A DNA stretch of 64,000 nucleotides, taken from NCBI GenBank assembly GCA_008508345.1, contig QNGE01000296.1, forward strand, positions 178,701 through 242,700. The letters run 5' to 3'. Below, piece after piece: positions 13,341 to 22,859 of the stretch (positions within the stretch are counted from its first letter, which is position 1; every line of letters starts with the position of its first letter). This DNA is from Paragonimus westermani. Lineage: Eukaryota; Platyhelminthes; Trematoda; Plagiorchiida; Troglotrematidae. Both the position numbers and the translations under genes were made by a program. A model generated the notes under the pieces. The model worked only from the letters and a program-made list of their open reading frames with translations, was not told the origin of the DNA and searched no databases.

Positions 13341-14035
13341 GATAACACTAATCCAGAGGTATGCAGTGCAAGTGTTTCGTAGACTTTGGGGGAGAGGGGA
13401 CAGGACCGCGTTGTAGGGTCATGGGAAAGGTTACATCCTCACGTCCGTTGCCTTGGCGTACTGCACTGGCTTTCCTGTGCGTTGGTAGTTGCGCCGTTTC
13501 ACACGTGTGCGAGCTTGGTCACGTGTTTGTGTGGATATCACACGTTAGCGGCTTAACGCGCGTAAGTAAAGTTCGGTAGATTAGCGGTGTGCGGGTTTGT
13601 CAACGTGGTAGCGATAGCTGAATTGACAAGAGAGTCTGCCCAACGCTTATTAAGCATGTTGGCTGGACTGAGACAGTCGGATCACGCGTTAGCTCGATGT
13701 GGTCCTAACTGTCTATACGGCCGTGACCATTGGTATTGGGATCCTTGTGTGGGTGAGAAGAACCTGCTGACCACATATGGAACGATAGATTGCTCTCTGG
13801 GTTTGGCACGTGACAGTGGGCCGTTACAAGACCACCTCATGAGTGAGCAATCATTCCTTTCTCCGAAAAAAATGAAATGCACGTGTATGGTAATTCAGTT
13901 TAACTCTAATTCAGATTTCCATCACAGGACAGGGACTTGTGCGCCGGGCGGTAAACTTAGCAAAAATGGGCAGTCATTCGCGGTGCATAAAATGTTTTGT
14001 TTAATGGATGCGATTGATAAACTCATCTAACTTTT
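13340..14035 (+). other. GC-elevated segment with a 147-codon open frame
   Basis: Base composition rises clearly in GC and CpG over about 13370-13900. The plus-strand frame 13587-14030 is the longest open frame outside the PLE, and a 72-codon frame precedes it at 13361-13579. The predicted protein has no signal peptide, membrane segment or motif I recognise, and part of it is also open on the opposite strand (13682-13882). GC-rich DNA has fewer stops, so length alone is weak evidence. It could be an unrecognised repeat, a decayed gene or chance. Confidence 0.2.
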
Positions 14036-17000
14036 GCCCCAATATAACCCGCGAACTAAAATTGATGCTTTGAGAAACGTTGGCAGAGTAACGTTACCTG
14101 AGGTGCTCAAAGAATCTGGGATGCAAACTATAGCTATCGTGGTTTCAAGTAATCACTTTATAAATCGAAGTTAATTCAGTCAATCGCGTTGTCATGTTTC
14201 AACCGCACTCATCACTGGCTCCGATATTCCTTAGGCTGAATCACCTACCGTTGCTTATCTTCACCTTTTAATGCGTTCTTGCTAGTAGGCAATCACATTT
14301 CTAGGTAAGTATGCAGGTGGTGTGGTTTTGGGCAACAAGCGCCCAAGTGGACTACATAAAGTTGCCCTACTTAAGAGTTTGCCTCAGCTTGCAGGTTGGT
14401 CAGTTTGTCTGTGAACATGTCCGAACATGACGTTTTACTTTCGCTCGTGGAGAGGAATCACTGGGAGAGACTTTCTAGTGCATGCTCCTACCGCCAAATA
14501 AGTAATGAACCTATGCTTCGGATGATTTCCGCTAAATACCTACACGACATGGTCACTCCACCTTATTGATTTTTTTCACGAAATTCTGGAGGTCCACGTC
14601 CTACGTCCGACGTTTAACTTCTGTCTCCATTCTTTAACATTTGGCTAGTCTTTTTATTCAGGCTTGTGTGCTCCCCTACTGAACTTATTGATCCCCCGTT
14701 TTTTCTGGTTTGCCATCAAAAAATCTTCCTACAATTTATTAGATACATACAATAACCATCCTGCTGCAGTAGTAATGTTGAATAACATGCAGTTTCGTTG
14801 TGAGTGGTATACTACTCACAAGTAGTGTATTACCTACAGGCGACATTCAGGAACAAAAGGACAAGCCCCGAACACGACGGACAAGAAGAGACTATTGGAA
14901 CAGTGTGTTCGTGCTGTGTGAAAACTTTCACCAAGGCGACTGACAACGTACTGTCACCCAATGTATGTGAGTGCATGTCTGTCGTGAAAAAGAGTGTATG
15001 CGTTTGTGGTTTAGTTTTTGACATGACCTATACGGAAGTTTGCGCAATAAAGCAAGTTGCTGGCCTAGCGTCTTTTGCGGACACGACAGTAAACACCCCA
15101 AACACTTCGCTGGTGTTTTTTCTCAGCGTTTCACTGTGTAGTAACAATATCTATTAAAAATCCTGCCGGATAAAACTGAACCTTCAAATTCGGATCTCTT
15201 TAAGTTCGTTTCCACATCTTCAACTATATCCAAATAAAAAACATTTGTTTGTACGTATCCGGACTTGTTGTTCTCCGGTTATTTCGTATTTACCTCTTTC
15301 CCTACATAAGCCCGACCTTCTCCTCGAATTAACTTCAAAGCTAAATCTATGGGTATTCTTCACAGTTGATAGTGACTATGGTGGCCTTGTTTAACGTGTT
15401 TAACGTTTTACGGATATACTAAACCTTTTTCGGCCCAAGCATTTCCATATGCTGAAGGTGTGCACACAATACACTTTATTGACTGGATCTGACTTGACCC
15501 AAGGTACACTAAATCAAACAGCTTAACAACAAGCTGTAGTGTTATGAACCAAGGAGGCGGATAGCACTGAGGTTGTTGCGTCTCAACCTGACTACGAACA
15601 AAAACACCCATTTGCACACAACACTGGTCTTAGGATGTTCCGGTCACTTTGGGCACCAAATCTCAGTTCGCTCGTGTAGCGAAAGCCATTCCATGTGAGG
15701 TTGCCCTCCAATGATCCTTCCCGTATCTCTCCCGCATTTGTCCCTCGGCCATTTCAACCTATGCTGTCGCTTTGCTACCGAATAGTGGTGGTGTAAGTAG
15801 TATAGTGCAACCGTCTGTTCTCACCACAGTAAGGATGACCCAAAATGAGCACTTACCAACTCGAATAGAGATGGTTTTCTAAATTGCCCTGTCAAAGGTA
15901 TGCAAACACACAACACACCGAAATAAACAGTTTTCTGATGGGAAACGAGACCTGACTGTGATCAGCCAATTTCATCTATGCTCGCACTCTTGATCTGTTT
16001 TACTTCTCCTTGCATACACAGCCTCCGTTCAGAGTTTCATTGGCAGTCACCTCCAAACGCTTTACCCTAATTCCAACAGCACTTCCAGCTGTCAGTGAAA
16101 TAGTATACATCTGTTGTGCTTGTCGGCATGCGCCTACTAGAATTTAGATTCAAACATCTATTTGTTAACCCATTCTGTACAGCCAGATATATGCTCTGTT
16201 TTATGTTCCGTATCCAGATTCCCCTATCTAAATAAACTAGCTAGTGGACAATTTGTCTTCCAACATCTGTTTTCCTTTTTAAACACAAGGATGTTTCTCG
16301 AAGCAGCTGTTTGATAACCGATTCCACCCAGGTTCCACAGAATATCAAAGAAACGGCGGCAACCGCAAGAAGGGATCACGGATAATCTTTGTTTTGGAGG
16401 TTCAATCACGAAACCGAAAGGTGCATTGACAAAAGAGATGTAAACTCATTGAATTGTTGCAATACACCATAGTTCATATACGAACATGGTTACAGTTTAA
16501 TTAGCCTCCATTGCTAAAGTCAACTAAGTTCTTTGCTAACTCCCCCAAACTGCATCACTTCACGTCGGTTTCCAGTGGCACTAGAATTAGTGACACTCGC
16601 CAATCGCCACATCGGGAAAGTGTGCGACAATTACAACCAACCTTTGAACGTTCTGTTTCCGAACTTCCTCAGTGCACTGGATTCCCTCAGACACTATAGA
16701 GAATGCTGATCTAGACGAGCTATTCGGATCTTCAATTAAACTAAAACATATCATGTATATTAGAAAGTTAAAGTCTGAAGATGTAGTTAATCCGTTGACG
16801 ATTTTGAAATTATCACTGGTGGGAAGCAGAGCTGACTTTTGTCCCAGTTATGACTAGCTTACATTTAGTTGCAACACCTACAGTCAACTTATAACGGCAC
16901 GGGAACAAAGCTTACTGATATATCACGCAGATAACCGCTCGTTAAACATCCGGACCTCTATAAACAGTGATCTGTGCTGATCGATCATCGATATGCTACG

Positions 17001-18160
17001 GGCCTCTACACGTTTCGCATACAGTACCTAGATTTCTGGGCGAATGACTTCTACACACGTAACTACTCTACCAGAATTTGAAGTGGACAGTTACAATTGG
17101 AAAATGTTAACTTTCTTAATTCACTTAAGTGGGACGTCACAATCACGTAGCTTATCCTTATTCCAAGAGACTCCATGGATTCCTAAAGTGATTACATCCA
17201 CCCATTGTGTTATCTTTCAACAGACCGCAAGCTCATAACTCACGAGACAAGACTGGTGTCATCATTCATCGGTCCCACAGGCCTGTTAGACAGCCCACAA
17301 TCTAAAGATGGAGGTATAACCGATGTACAGCGGCATTTTCTACGCTCTGCGTACCAGAAGAACACGCGATAACTAAACCAAAGGCATCATTTCGCAGTCG
17401 AACGACGCGATTGAAGTCTTTCTGATGTACAGCCGGATTTGCTGACTAAGACGCGTATGCAATATCTGAAGCACCTGTAACACGGGATATTTAGAGTACG
17501 TATCTTAACCCATGGTGAGGTGAGACTGCCGTACCAGGATAGTAGTCACATGAGTCTGTCACCAACAAGTGTAAAACATGTCTTTAATGGAAACCTCCTT
17601 GAAAAAAAACACTTTAAAGATAACATTCTTCCACTACGCCTATAAATTCCGTGAGCGAAATCTCAGTAAATGAAGTCAAACCTGGGGCATAAAAGGGAAC
17701 CATCAGCGCCGTAGTTAGCGAAAAAATTATCACAGTGCTTTGACAAGAAAGAATTCGGATATGCTGGCTGCTTTGAAGTGTAACTACGTAGTGTGTCCAC
17801 AGCAAGTCACCAATGAGGAGACGAGATGTGTGCTTGAAGCAAGTGAGCTAGCTCAATTGTATCTTCCTTCTTCTTAAATCTGTCAGCCAAATTTACCCCC
17901 CCTTCTCTCGAAATGGCACCACCGTGGCTTGACAACTTTTGCTCACCGTAGACAAGCTGATTTGCCGGGTTCTGCACACTTTGTTTGGACTCACAGTCAA
18001 AGACTAAATCCTCTTACATCCGTTATCTTCTTCAAAACACACTAGCACCTACTCACTCATACCGATTCCCCCTAGTGCATATTCTTTCCTTGAGTCTAAC
18101 ATCATTGTATGTTTTTCCGATTGGAGTCACATCATTCGGTCTGCTTACTCGATCATGAAC
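14036..18160. other. No recognised gene
   Basis: AT-rich spacer. The open frame at 14804-15157 (117 codons) is Cys-rich and contains AATAAAG near 15046, but has no recognisable family. Part of its opposite strand is also open. No repeats detected by eye. Confidence 0.35.
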
Positions 18161-18165
18161 TCAAC

Positions 18166-18390
18166 TCAAACGCTTTCCATTTTTAGTCCTGGGTATATGT
18201 GCATGTGACATATATATGCACAACCATATACACACCGATATACGTTGTATCCCAGTTGATGCTTAAAGACCAGAAATACATATGGACATATACTTGAAGA
18301 TTCATTTTCACGTTTAAAATCCGCACTGGGATCCGTTATCAAAAAATAAATGTACCGAAATGAGATTGTTACGCAATTCACCATATTCAC
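18166..18390 (-). repeat. Inverted partial copy of the PLE 3' tail
   Basis: On the minus strand, 18290-18360 resembles 20925-20990 downstream of the PLE endonuclease, at roughly 80-85% by eye; both contain TTTGATAACGGATCC. In translation both read LITDPS followed by a basic stretch. Similarity continues weakly to a TA-rich, GCACATG-containing end, as in the tail at 21063-21090. The tail of the same family thus lies upstream of the PLE in reverse orientation, a head-end arrangement often described for Penelope-like insertions. Confidence 0.6.
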
Positions 18391-18571
18391 TTATCGCTCT
18401 GTCTTCGCTAGACATTTGTTACAGTATCAACAATAGCGACCTAATGGTTGTCTATATTTACAGGTCGACTGAAGGAATTCTGCAGAGTTTTTAGTACAAG
18501 TCATTCCATTTTCAAATTTGTCCGCGTGACCACGTTCGCGTGACCTTTGTTAAAAGGGTGACCTATGTCTG

Positions 18572-18685
18572 CGCACTGGTACCACATTTGTGATCTGGGA
18601 TCGGTTCGTCGCAATGCTAGTTTGTGTTCGTACACTGTTGGGTGCACCTGTTTGTCTGTCCCTCGCACATGCTCCTGGTAATATA
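18572..18685 (+). repeat. Outer arm A of the inverted duplication
   Basis: This stretch of about 112 bp recurs in reverse complement at 22735-22852, at about 88% identity by hand count (about 14 differences). Similarity starts at GCACTGG and ends at GGTAA. In this copy the PLE coding region follows. In the other copy arm A is joined directly to the TA-rich junction and arm B. Confidence 0.85.
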
Positions 18686-18909
18686 CACATGTTCCTTCTA
18701 CATAACTGCATTCATCATATTGTGTTCCCTAAGAGCGTTACTTGCAAGCCACCGATTAAATCAGAACGTGCGAGCAATATCACCAGGAGTTACCAGAAAC
18801 CAATGCATCGTGAGCTTACTAACGATGCACACCGCCGTCTGACACGATATAGAAGCGAGTGCTCGACTCAGAATGGATCAACAAGACCGAGGAAGCTATA
18901 AAAATTTAA

Positions 18910-20352
18910 ACAGGCTGTAAGAGAACAAAAACAAAAGATCGACTAAACCAAAAATTCGAACGCCTCAGTCCACCTGGGAAACAAAGCGCCGAACCTATAC
19001 ACAACCTATCAGACCACCAGCTGACACTTGATGAGAAGACCGTTCTGATGAAAGGTTTGAAATTCAATTATGCGGACATGTCTAAAACAGAATTCATCGC
19101 ATGTTTCGAATCAGAACTAAAACGCAATGGTCCAGATGAGCAAATGCAGCCGTCTGCCAGGACAAAAATCTATCAACAGCTGATCAGTCGAAGATCAACA
19201 AATATCTTGACAACTAATGAAAGTAAAGCGCTGAAGACACTTAGGAAGAATGACCAAATTGTCATACTACTCACAGACAAAGGCAACACCATAGCCATAT
19301 TGAACAGACAAGGATATAAAGACAAAGTGAACGATCCCCTAAAAGACTCCGCAACGTATGAACATGTCATACGGGAACCTAAGAAACGTCTGAGGGCTCG
19401 AATCCCCAAAACTCTGACAGCTCTCAAGAAAAGGGAAACACTCACAGAGAAATAAGCTAAAGACCTTAACGCAATTGAAAGACCAGTGCCGCGATTATAC
19501 GGGCTACCAAATGTCCACAAGGATCAAATACCAGTGAGACTAACGGTTTCATCCAGGACAGCCCCAAACTATGGGTTGGCGAAGTTCCTCTTTCGTATTC
19601 TCCGGACATGTTTACCTCACGACAATCACGACGCAAACAGCTCAGCAGATTTCCTGAGACAGATTAGGGGCCTGGAATTGAAAGAAGATGATGCACTAGT
19701 TTCTTTCGGTATTACGTCGCTTTTCACTAACATACGGAAGGAACTTTTGACAGAAAGTATGAAGCACTTTGTAAGTGAGGACGACAGCCTCCACAATCGG
19801 ACGAATCTCTCTCTAAAAGAATTGATTCAATTAGTACAACTCTACTCGGATACTTGCCTACAAATTGACGGCCGAGTCTATTTTCGGAAGAGAGGCACAC
19901 CGATAGGCTCACCTATATCAGGATTACTTGCAGGCGCCGTAATCAAACACTTCGAATCTGAAGCCTTTCAGACGTTCAAACTTATGGTGTGGCTTCGATA
20001 TGTGGATGACACATTTGTTGTCTTACCTCGGACTCAGCTTGGCCAGTTCCACAGCTGTGTGAATACTGTACTATACGGGATAAACTTTACACGCGAAGAA
20101 GAAGAGAACTCACGCCTGGCGTTTTTCGATGTACTGATCATAAGACGACCTAATGACAAGCTTGAAACCACTGTCTATCGTAAACCTACAACAACTGATG
20201 TCATTCTCAGATTCGATAGCAGTCATCCAGCATGTCAACTCAAAAGCTGCGTGCGAACAATAGTTCGGCGTGCAGACACGCAATGTAGCTCGCCCGAACT
20301 CAGAATACAAGAACGAGAACACTTGTTCAAACTGTTTGCTTCTAATGGGTAA
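18910..20352 (+). pseudogene. PLE reverse transcriptase, inactivated
   Basis: One frame runs from about 18910, without a clear initiator, to 20352 and is broken by TAA at 19453-19455. The N-terminal part has the PLE-typical segment LSDHQLTLDEKTVLMKGLKF just before 19060. From 19486 the core reads RLYGLPNVHK, then motif A at about 19697-19735 (VSFGITSLFTNI), then GTPIGSPISGLLAG, then the catalytic RYVDD (YVDD at 19999-20010), then FFDVLI and TTVYRKPTTTD. In motif A the metal-binding aspartate expected after SF is glycine (GGT, 19708-19710), which alone should abolish polymerase activity. The region is uniformly recognisable, so decay is moderate. The RT would act on element RNA at the target site. 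No second promoter or intron is evident. Confidence 0.9.
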
Positions 20353-20395
20353 CCCAGTAGTTTCCTAAAGACATCTATCAGAGGGTCCACAAGAA

Positions 20396-20908
20396 GTGAA
20401 TATGCAAAACCCAGAACACGAACGACTGCCATGTATTCACAGCACATCTGAAGCGGTACAAAGGATGATGCAATCACTGAGAATCCAGACATCACACAAG
20501 CCAAACTCAACACTCTCTTCGGCTCTGATGAACGCTGAGGATCGTGTAGCACCACATGAAGAGCCTGGTGTCGTCTACGCGATTCCCTGCCTCGGGTGTG
20601 ACCAACTGTATGCGGGGAGACAGACAAACAGCTGCGCACACGCGTGCACGTACGCAGATTAGCAATGCGACGAGCCGACTCTAGAGCACGACTGTGACAC
20701 CACTGCGCGGACACAGACCACGAGATCAACGTAGACCATGCAAAAGTGGTCGCGCGGGCGATAATGAAAGCGGAACGGCTTGTACTGGAAGCTCTCTATT
20801 CTCGGAATTCGTTCAATCGACACGTCGACATAGACAGCCACTACGGCAGCATCGTTGACGGTGAAACAAAGAACGAGCGAAGACAGACGGACAGGCGGAC
20901 AAGGTGAG
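20396..20908 (+). pseudogene. PLE GIY-YIG endonuclease domain, frameshifted
   Basis: The domain nicks target DNA to prime PLE insertion. In frame 2 the GIY half reads GVVYAIPCLGCDQLYAG (about 20566-20619), matching the GIY...YIG pattern with the second motif degraded. The sequence then continues in frame 1, which is also the RT frame, as GETDKQLRTRVH and, after a TGA at 20689-20691, HEINVDHAKVVARAIMKAER up to a stop at 20906-20908. Loss of one G in the run near 20613-20617 explains the frame change. A second indel or stop lies between the RT end (20352) and this domain. It cannot encode an active nuclease. Confidence 0.85.
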
Positions 20909-21062
20909 CGGTGGAACAATCGTATTCCGACACATTTAGTTGTTTGATAACGGATCCTAGTGTGGATTTGAAACGCCACTATAAATCGTTCACCACTCAG
21001 TGTGTGCCCCCTCTTTCACTTAGTTTAAATATGCTACCTGAGCTGCAGGCATTATCATTGAT

Positions 21063-21592
21063 TAACATGTATATATATATATATAAGCATGTGATTTTTC
21101 TGTAGTGGCTAGTGTATGAGTAATATCCGTGTTTCAATCGGGCAGCCTGTGTACTCAACTTGAGATAAGCGAGGCGTCCTCCAAAGCTTAACGCCACTAA
21201 ATCATTCGCCAGACATTTTATACAAATTACACATGTCAGCCATCACTTCAGCAAACTTGCTGTCCAAGAATATCATTCTCCCTCGTCACCTTCATCGTGC
21301 AAGTTATAAATCAACATCTTCATGTTCCCTTTTTCGAGTAATAACGTTCACAGATAAATTTTCACCCGAAATGCGGATGTTGATTTTGGGAGAACCAATG
21401 AAAATCACATCCACATTATCACAAGTGGAATCAATGGTGCTGCGTCAGAAAGTCCCTTCAGAGGCTGGGCTCTCTCTCGCCTGGCTCAGCCACATTATCT
21501 GCCGCGTCACCAAACAATCGGCGAGGTTCCGCACAATTTTAATATCAGTTGATCTCATGTCCACAATCCACCTGCTAATTTACCGTACTGCA
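21063..21592 (+). repeat. Inner arm B of the inverted duplication
   Basis: This 530 bp arm is repeated in reverse complement at 22192-22735. I count two substitutions in the non-microsatellite part (both within CCACCTGCTAATTT) plus a TA-length difference at one edge, about 99.6% identity. It ends sharply at GTACTGCA. The long plus-strand open frame 21233-21622 recurs in the other arm simply because the arms are copies. I recognise no domain in it. Confidence 0.95.
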
Positions 21593-22191
21593 CGTCCTTA
21601 TATGTGTATCCCCATGTACTGATTACATTGACTACTAACCAAATATATCTCACATATGTTGCACGAAACACATTCTGAATGGACACTTCTAGTGAACATT
21701 TAAAATTCTATCTCGTTTTGCCCGACTCAAAAGGTTTACACATGCCTCAGTAGTCCGCAAAGCTAGCGTGTACACAACAAGGCGAATCGCATTCAAACTG
21801 CTGGAAGAAGAATGGTGAAACCACCCATTATTGTGTGTTCACGAAGGAAGTGAACAACGTTTTGAGAGCGCCGATGAAAAAGTATGCTAGTTCTGGAGTT
21901 TGAAAATGGTTTTGTTTATATAGCTTACATTTCCAGAGCACTGCCTGATTACTGTGCCTCTTCATCCCACACACCAGAGAATCCACCCATATCTCCTATA
22001 ACCTTGCTAGGCATCGTCTAATTGCATTATCGCTCGGACGGTGTATATGCAAACAAACACACAAAGAACTTGAGTAAACCAAATCAGATCTTGGTTTGTC
22101 CTTATGAGGGCAACCGTTGCTTTACCTGGGCCTATATTGAATTCAACATGGACGCGTACGGTGCTAGTCTGAGAAGCTATTCTCCTCGAAT
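21593..22191. other. Spacer between inverted arms
   Basis: 599 bp of unique AT-rich sequence separates the two B arms. I see no gene, tRNA-like boxes or repeat in it. Confidence 0.7.
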
Positions 22192-22696
22192 TGCAGTACG
22201 GTAAATTGGCAAGTGGATTGTGGACATGAGATCAACTGATATTAAAATTGTGCGGAACCTCGCCGATTGTTTGGTGACGCGGCAGATAATGTGGCTGAGC
22301 CAGGCGAGAGAGAGCCCAGCCTCTGAAGGGACTTTCTGACGCAGCACCATTGATTCCACTTGTGATAATGTGGATGTGATTTTCATTGGTTCTCCCAAAA
22401 TCAACATCCGCATTTCGGGTGAAAATTTATCTGTGAACGTTATTACTCGAAAAAGGGAACATGAAGATGTTGATTTATAACTTGCACGATGAAGGTGACG
22501 AGGGAGAATGATATTCTTGGACAGCAAGTTTGCTGAAGTGATGGCTGACATGTGTAATTTGTATAAAATGTCTGGCGAATGATTTAGTGGCGTTAAGCTT
22601 TGGAGGACGCCTCGCTTATCTCAAGTTGAGTACACAGGCTGCCCGATTGAAACACGGATATTACTCATACACTAGCCACTACAGAAAAATCACATG

Positions 22697-22731
<35 letters not shown>

Positions 22732-22735
22732 GTTA
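22192..22735 (-). repeat. Inner arm B', inverted near-identical copy
   Basis: Reverse complement of 21063-21592, with the TA microsatellite (about 22699-22728) expanded by some 14 bp relative to the other arm. On its plus strand a reading from ATG at 22226 to TAA at 22478 is broken only by one TGA at 22337-22339; the same reading exists on the minus strand of arm B. No family is recognised in either reading. Confidence 0.95.
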
Positions 22736-22852
22736 CCAAGAGCATGTGTGAAGGACAAGCAAACTGGTGCACCCAACGGTGTACGAACACAAACTAGCAT
22801 TGCAACGAACCGATCGTAGATCACAACCGTTGTACCAGTGCGTAGCCATTGC
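22735..22852 (-). repeat. Outer arm A', inverted diverged copy
   Basis: Reverse complement of 18572-18685 at about 88% identity. Here A' is joined directly to the TA-rich start of B', so the 2.4 kb that contains the PLE in the forward copy is absent. A short shared TAA...CATG at the junction suggests deletion at microhomology, or that the PLE inserted here in the other copy. Confidence 0.85.
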
Positions 22853-22859
22853 GACAGTG

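Larger units (their letters stand above)
18572..21085 (+). mobile_element. Penelope-like retroelement, nearly full length, inactive
   Basis: The span covers a 5' leader, a single ancestral frame for reverse transcriptase then GIY-YIG endonuclease (about 18910-20908), and a 3' tail with LITDPS coding similarity to the inverted tail at 18166-18390. It ends in a TA microsatellite at 21070-21085. The domain order RT then GIY-YIG is diagnostic for endonuclease-bearing PLEs. Disabling lesions: an in-frame TAA at 19453-19455, a stop at 20350-20352, a one-base deletion in the endonuclease near 20613, a TGA about 25 codons later, and loss of the motif A aspartate. Exact ends are uncertain. The 5' boundary is set where the match to the inverted arm at 22852 begins. 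Confidence 0.85.

Noticed and set aside
14804..15157. Cys-rich 117-codon frame as a secreted protein, or its AATAAAG as an LTR
   Set aside because: No signal peptide or regular Cys pattern, the opposite strand is open as well, and no second copy or LTR edge was found.
16300..16335. GTTTGATAACCGATTCC as a further PLE-tail copy
   Set aside because: Only about 16 bases resemble the TTTGATAACGGATCC tail, and the similarity does not extend on either side.
21233..22551. Identical 120-residue open frames on opposite strands, looking like a duplicated gene
   Set aside because: They are the same DNA in inverted arms. Identity follows from the duplication, and no domain or coding bias supports a protein on this strand.
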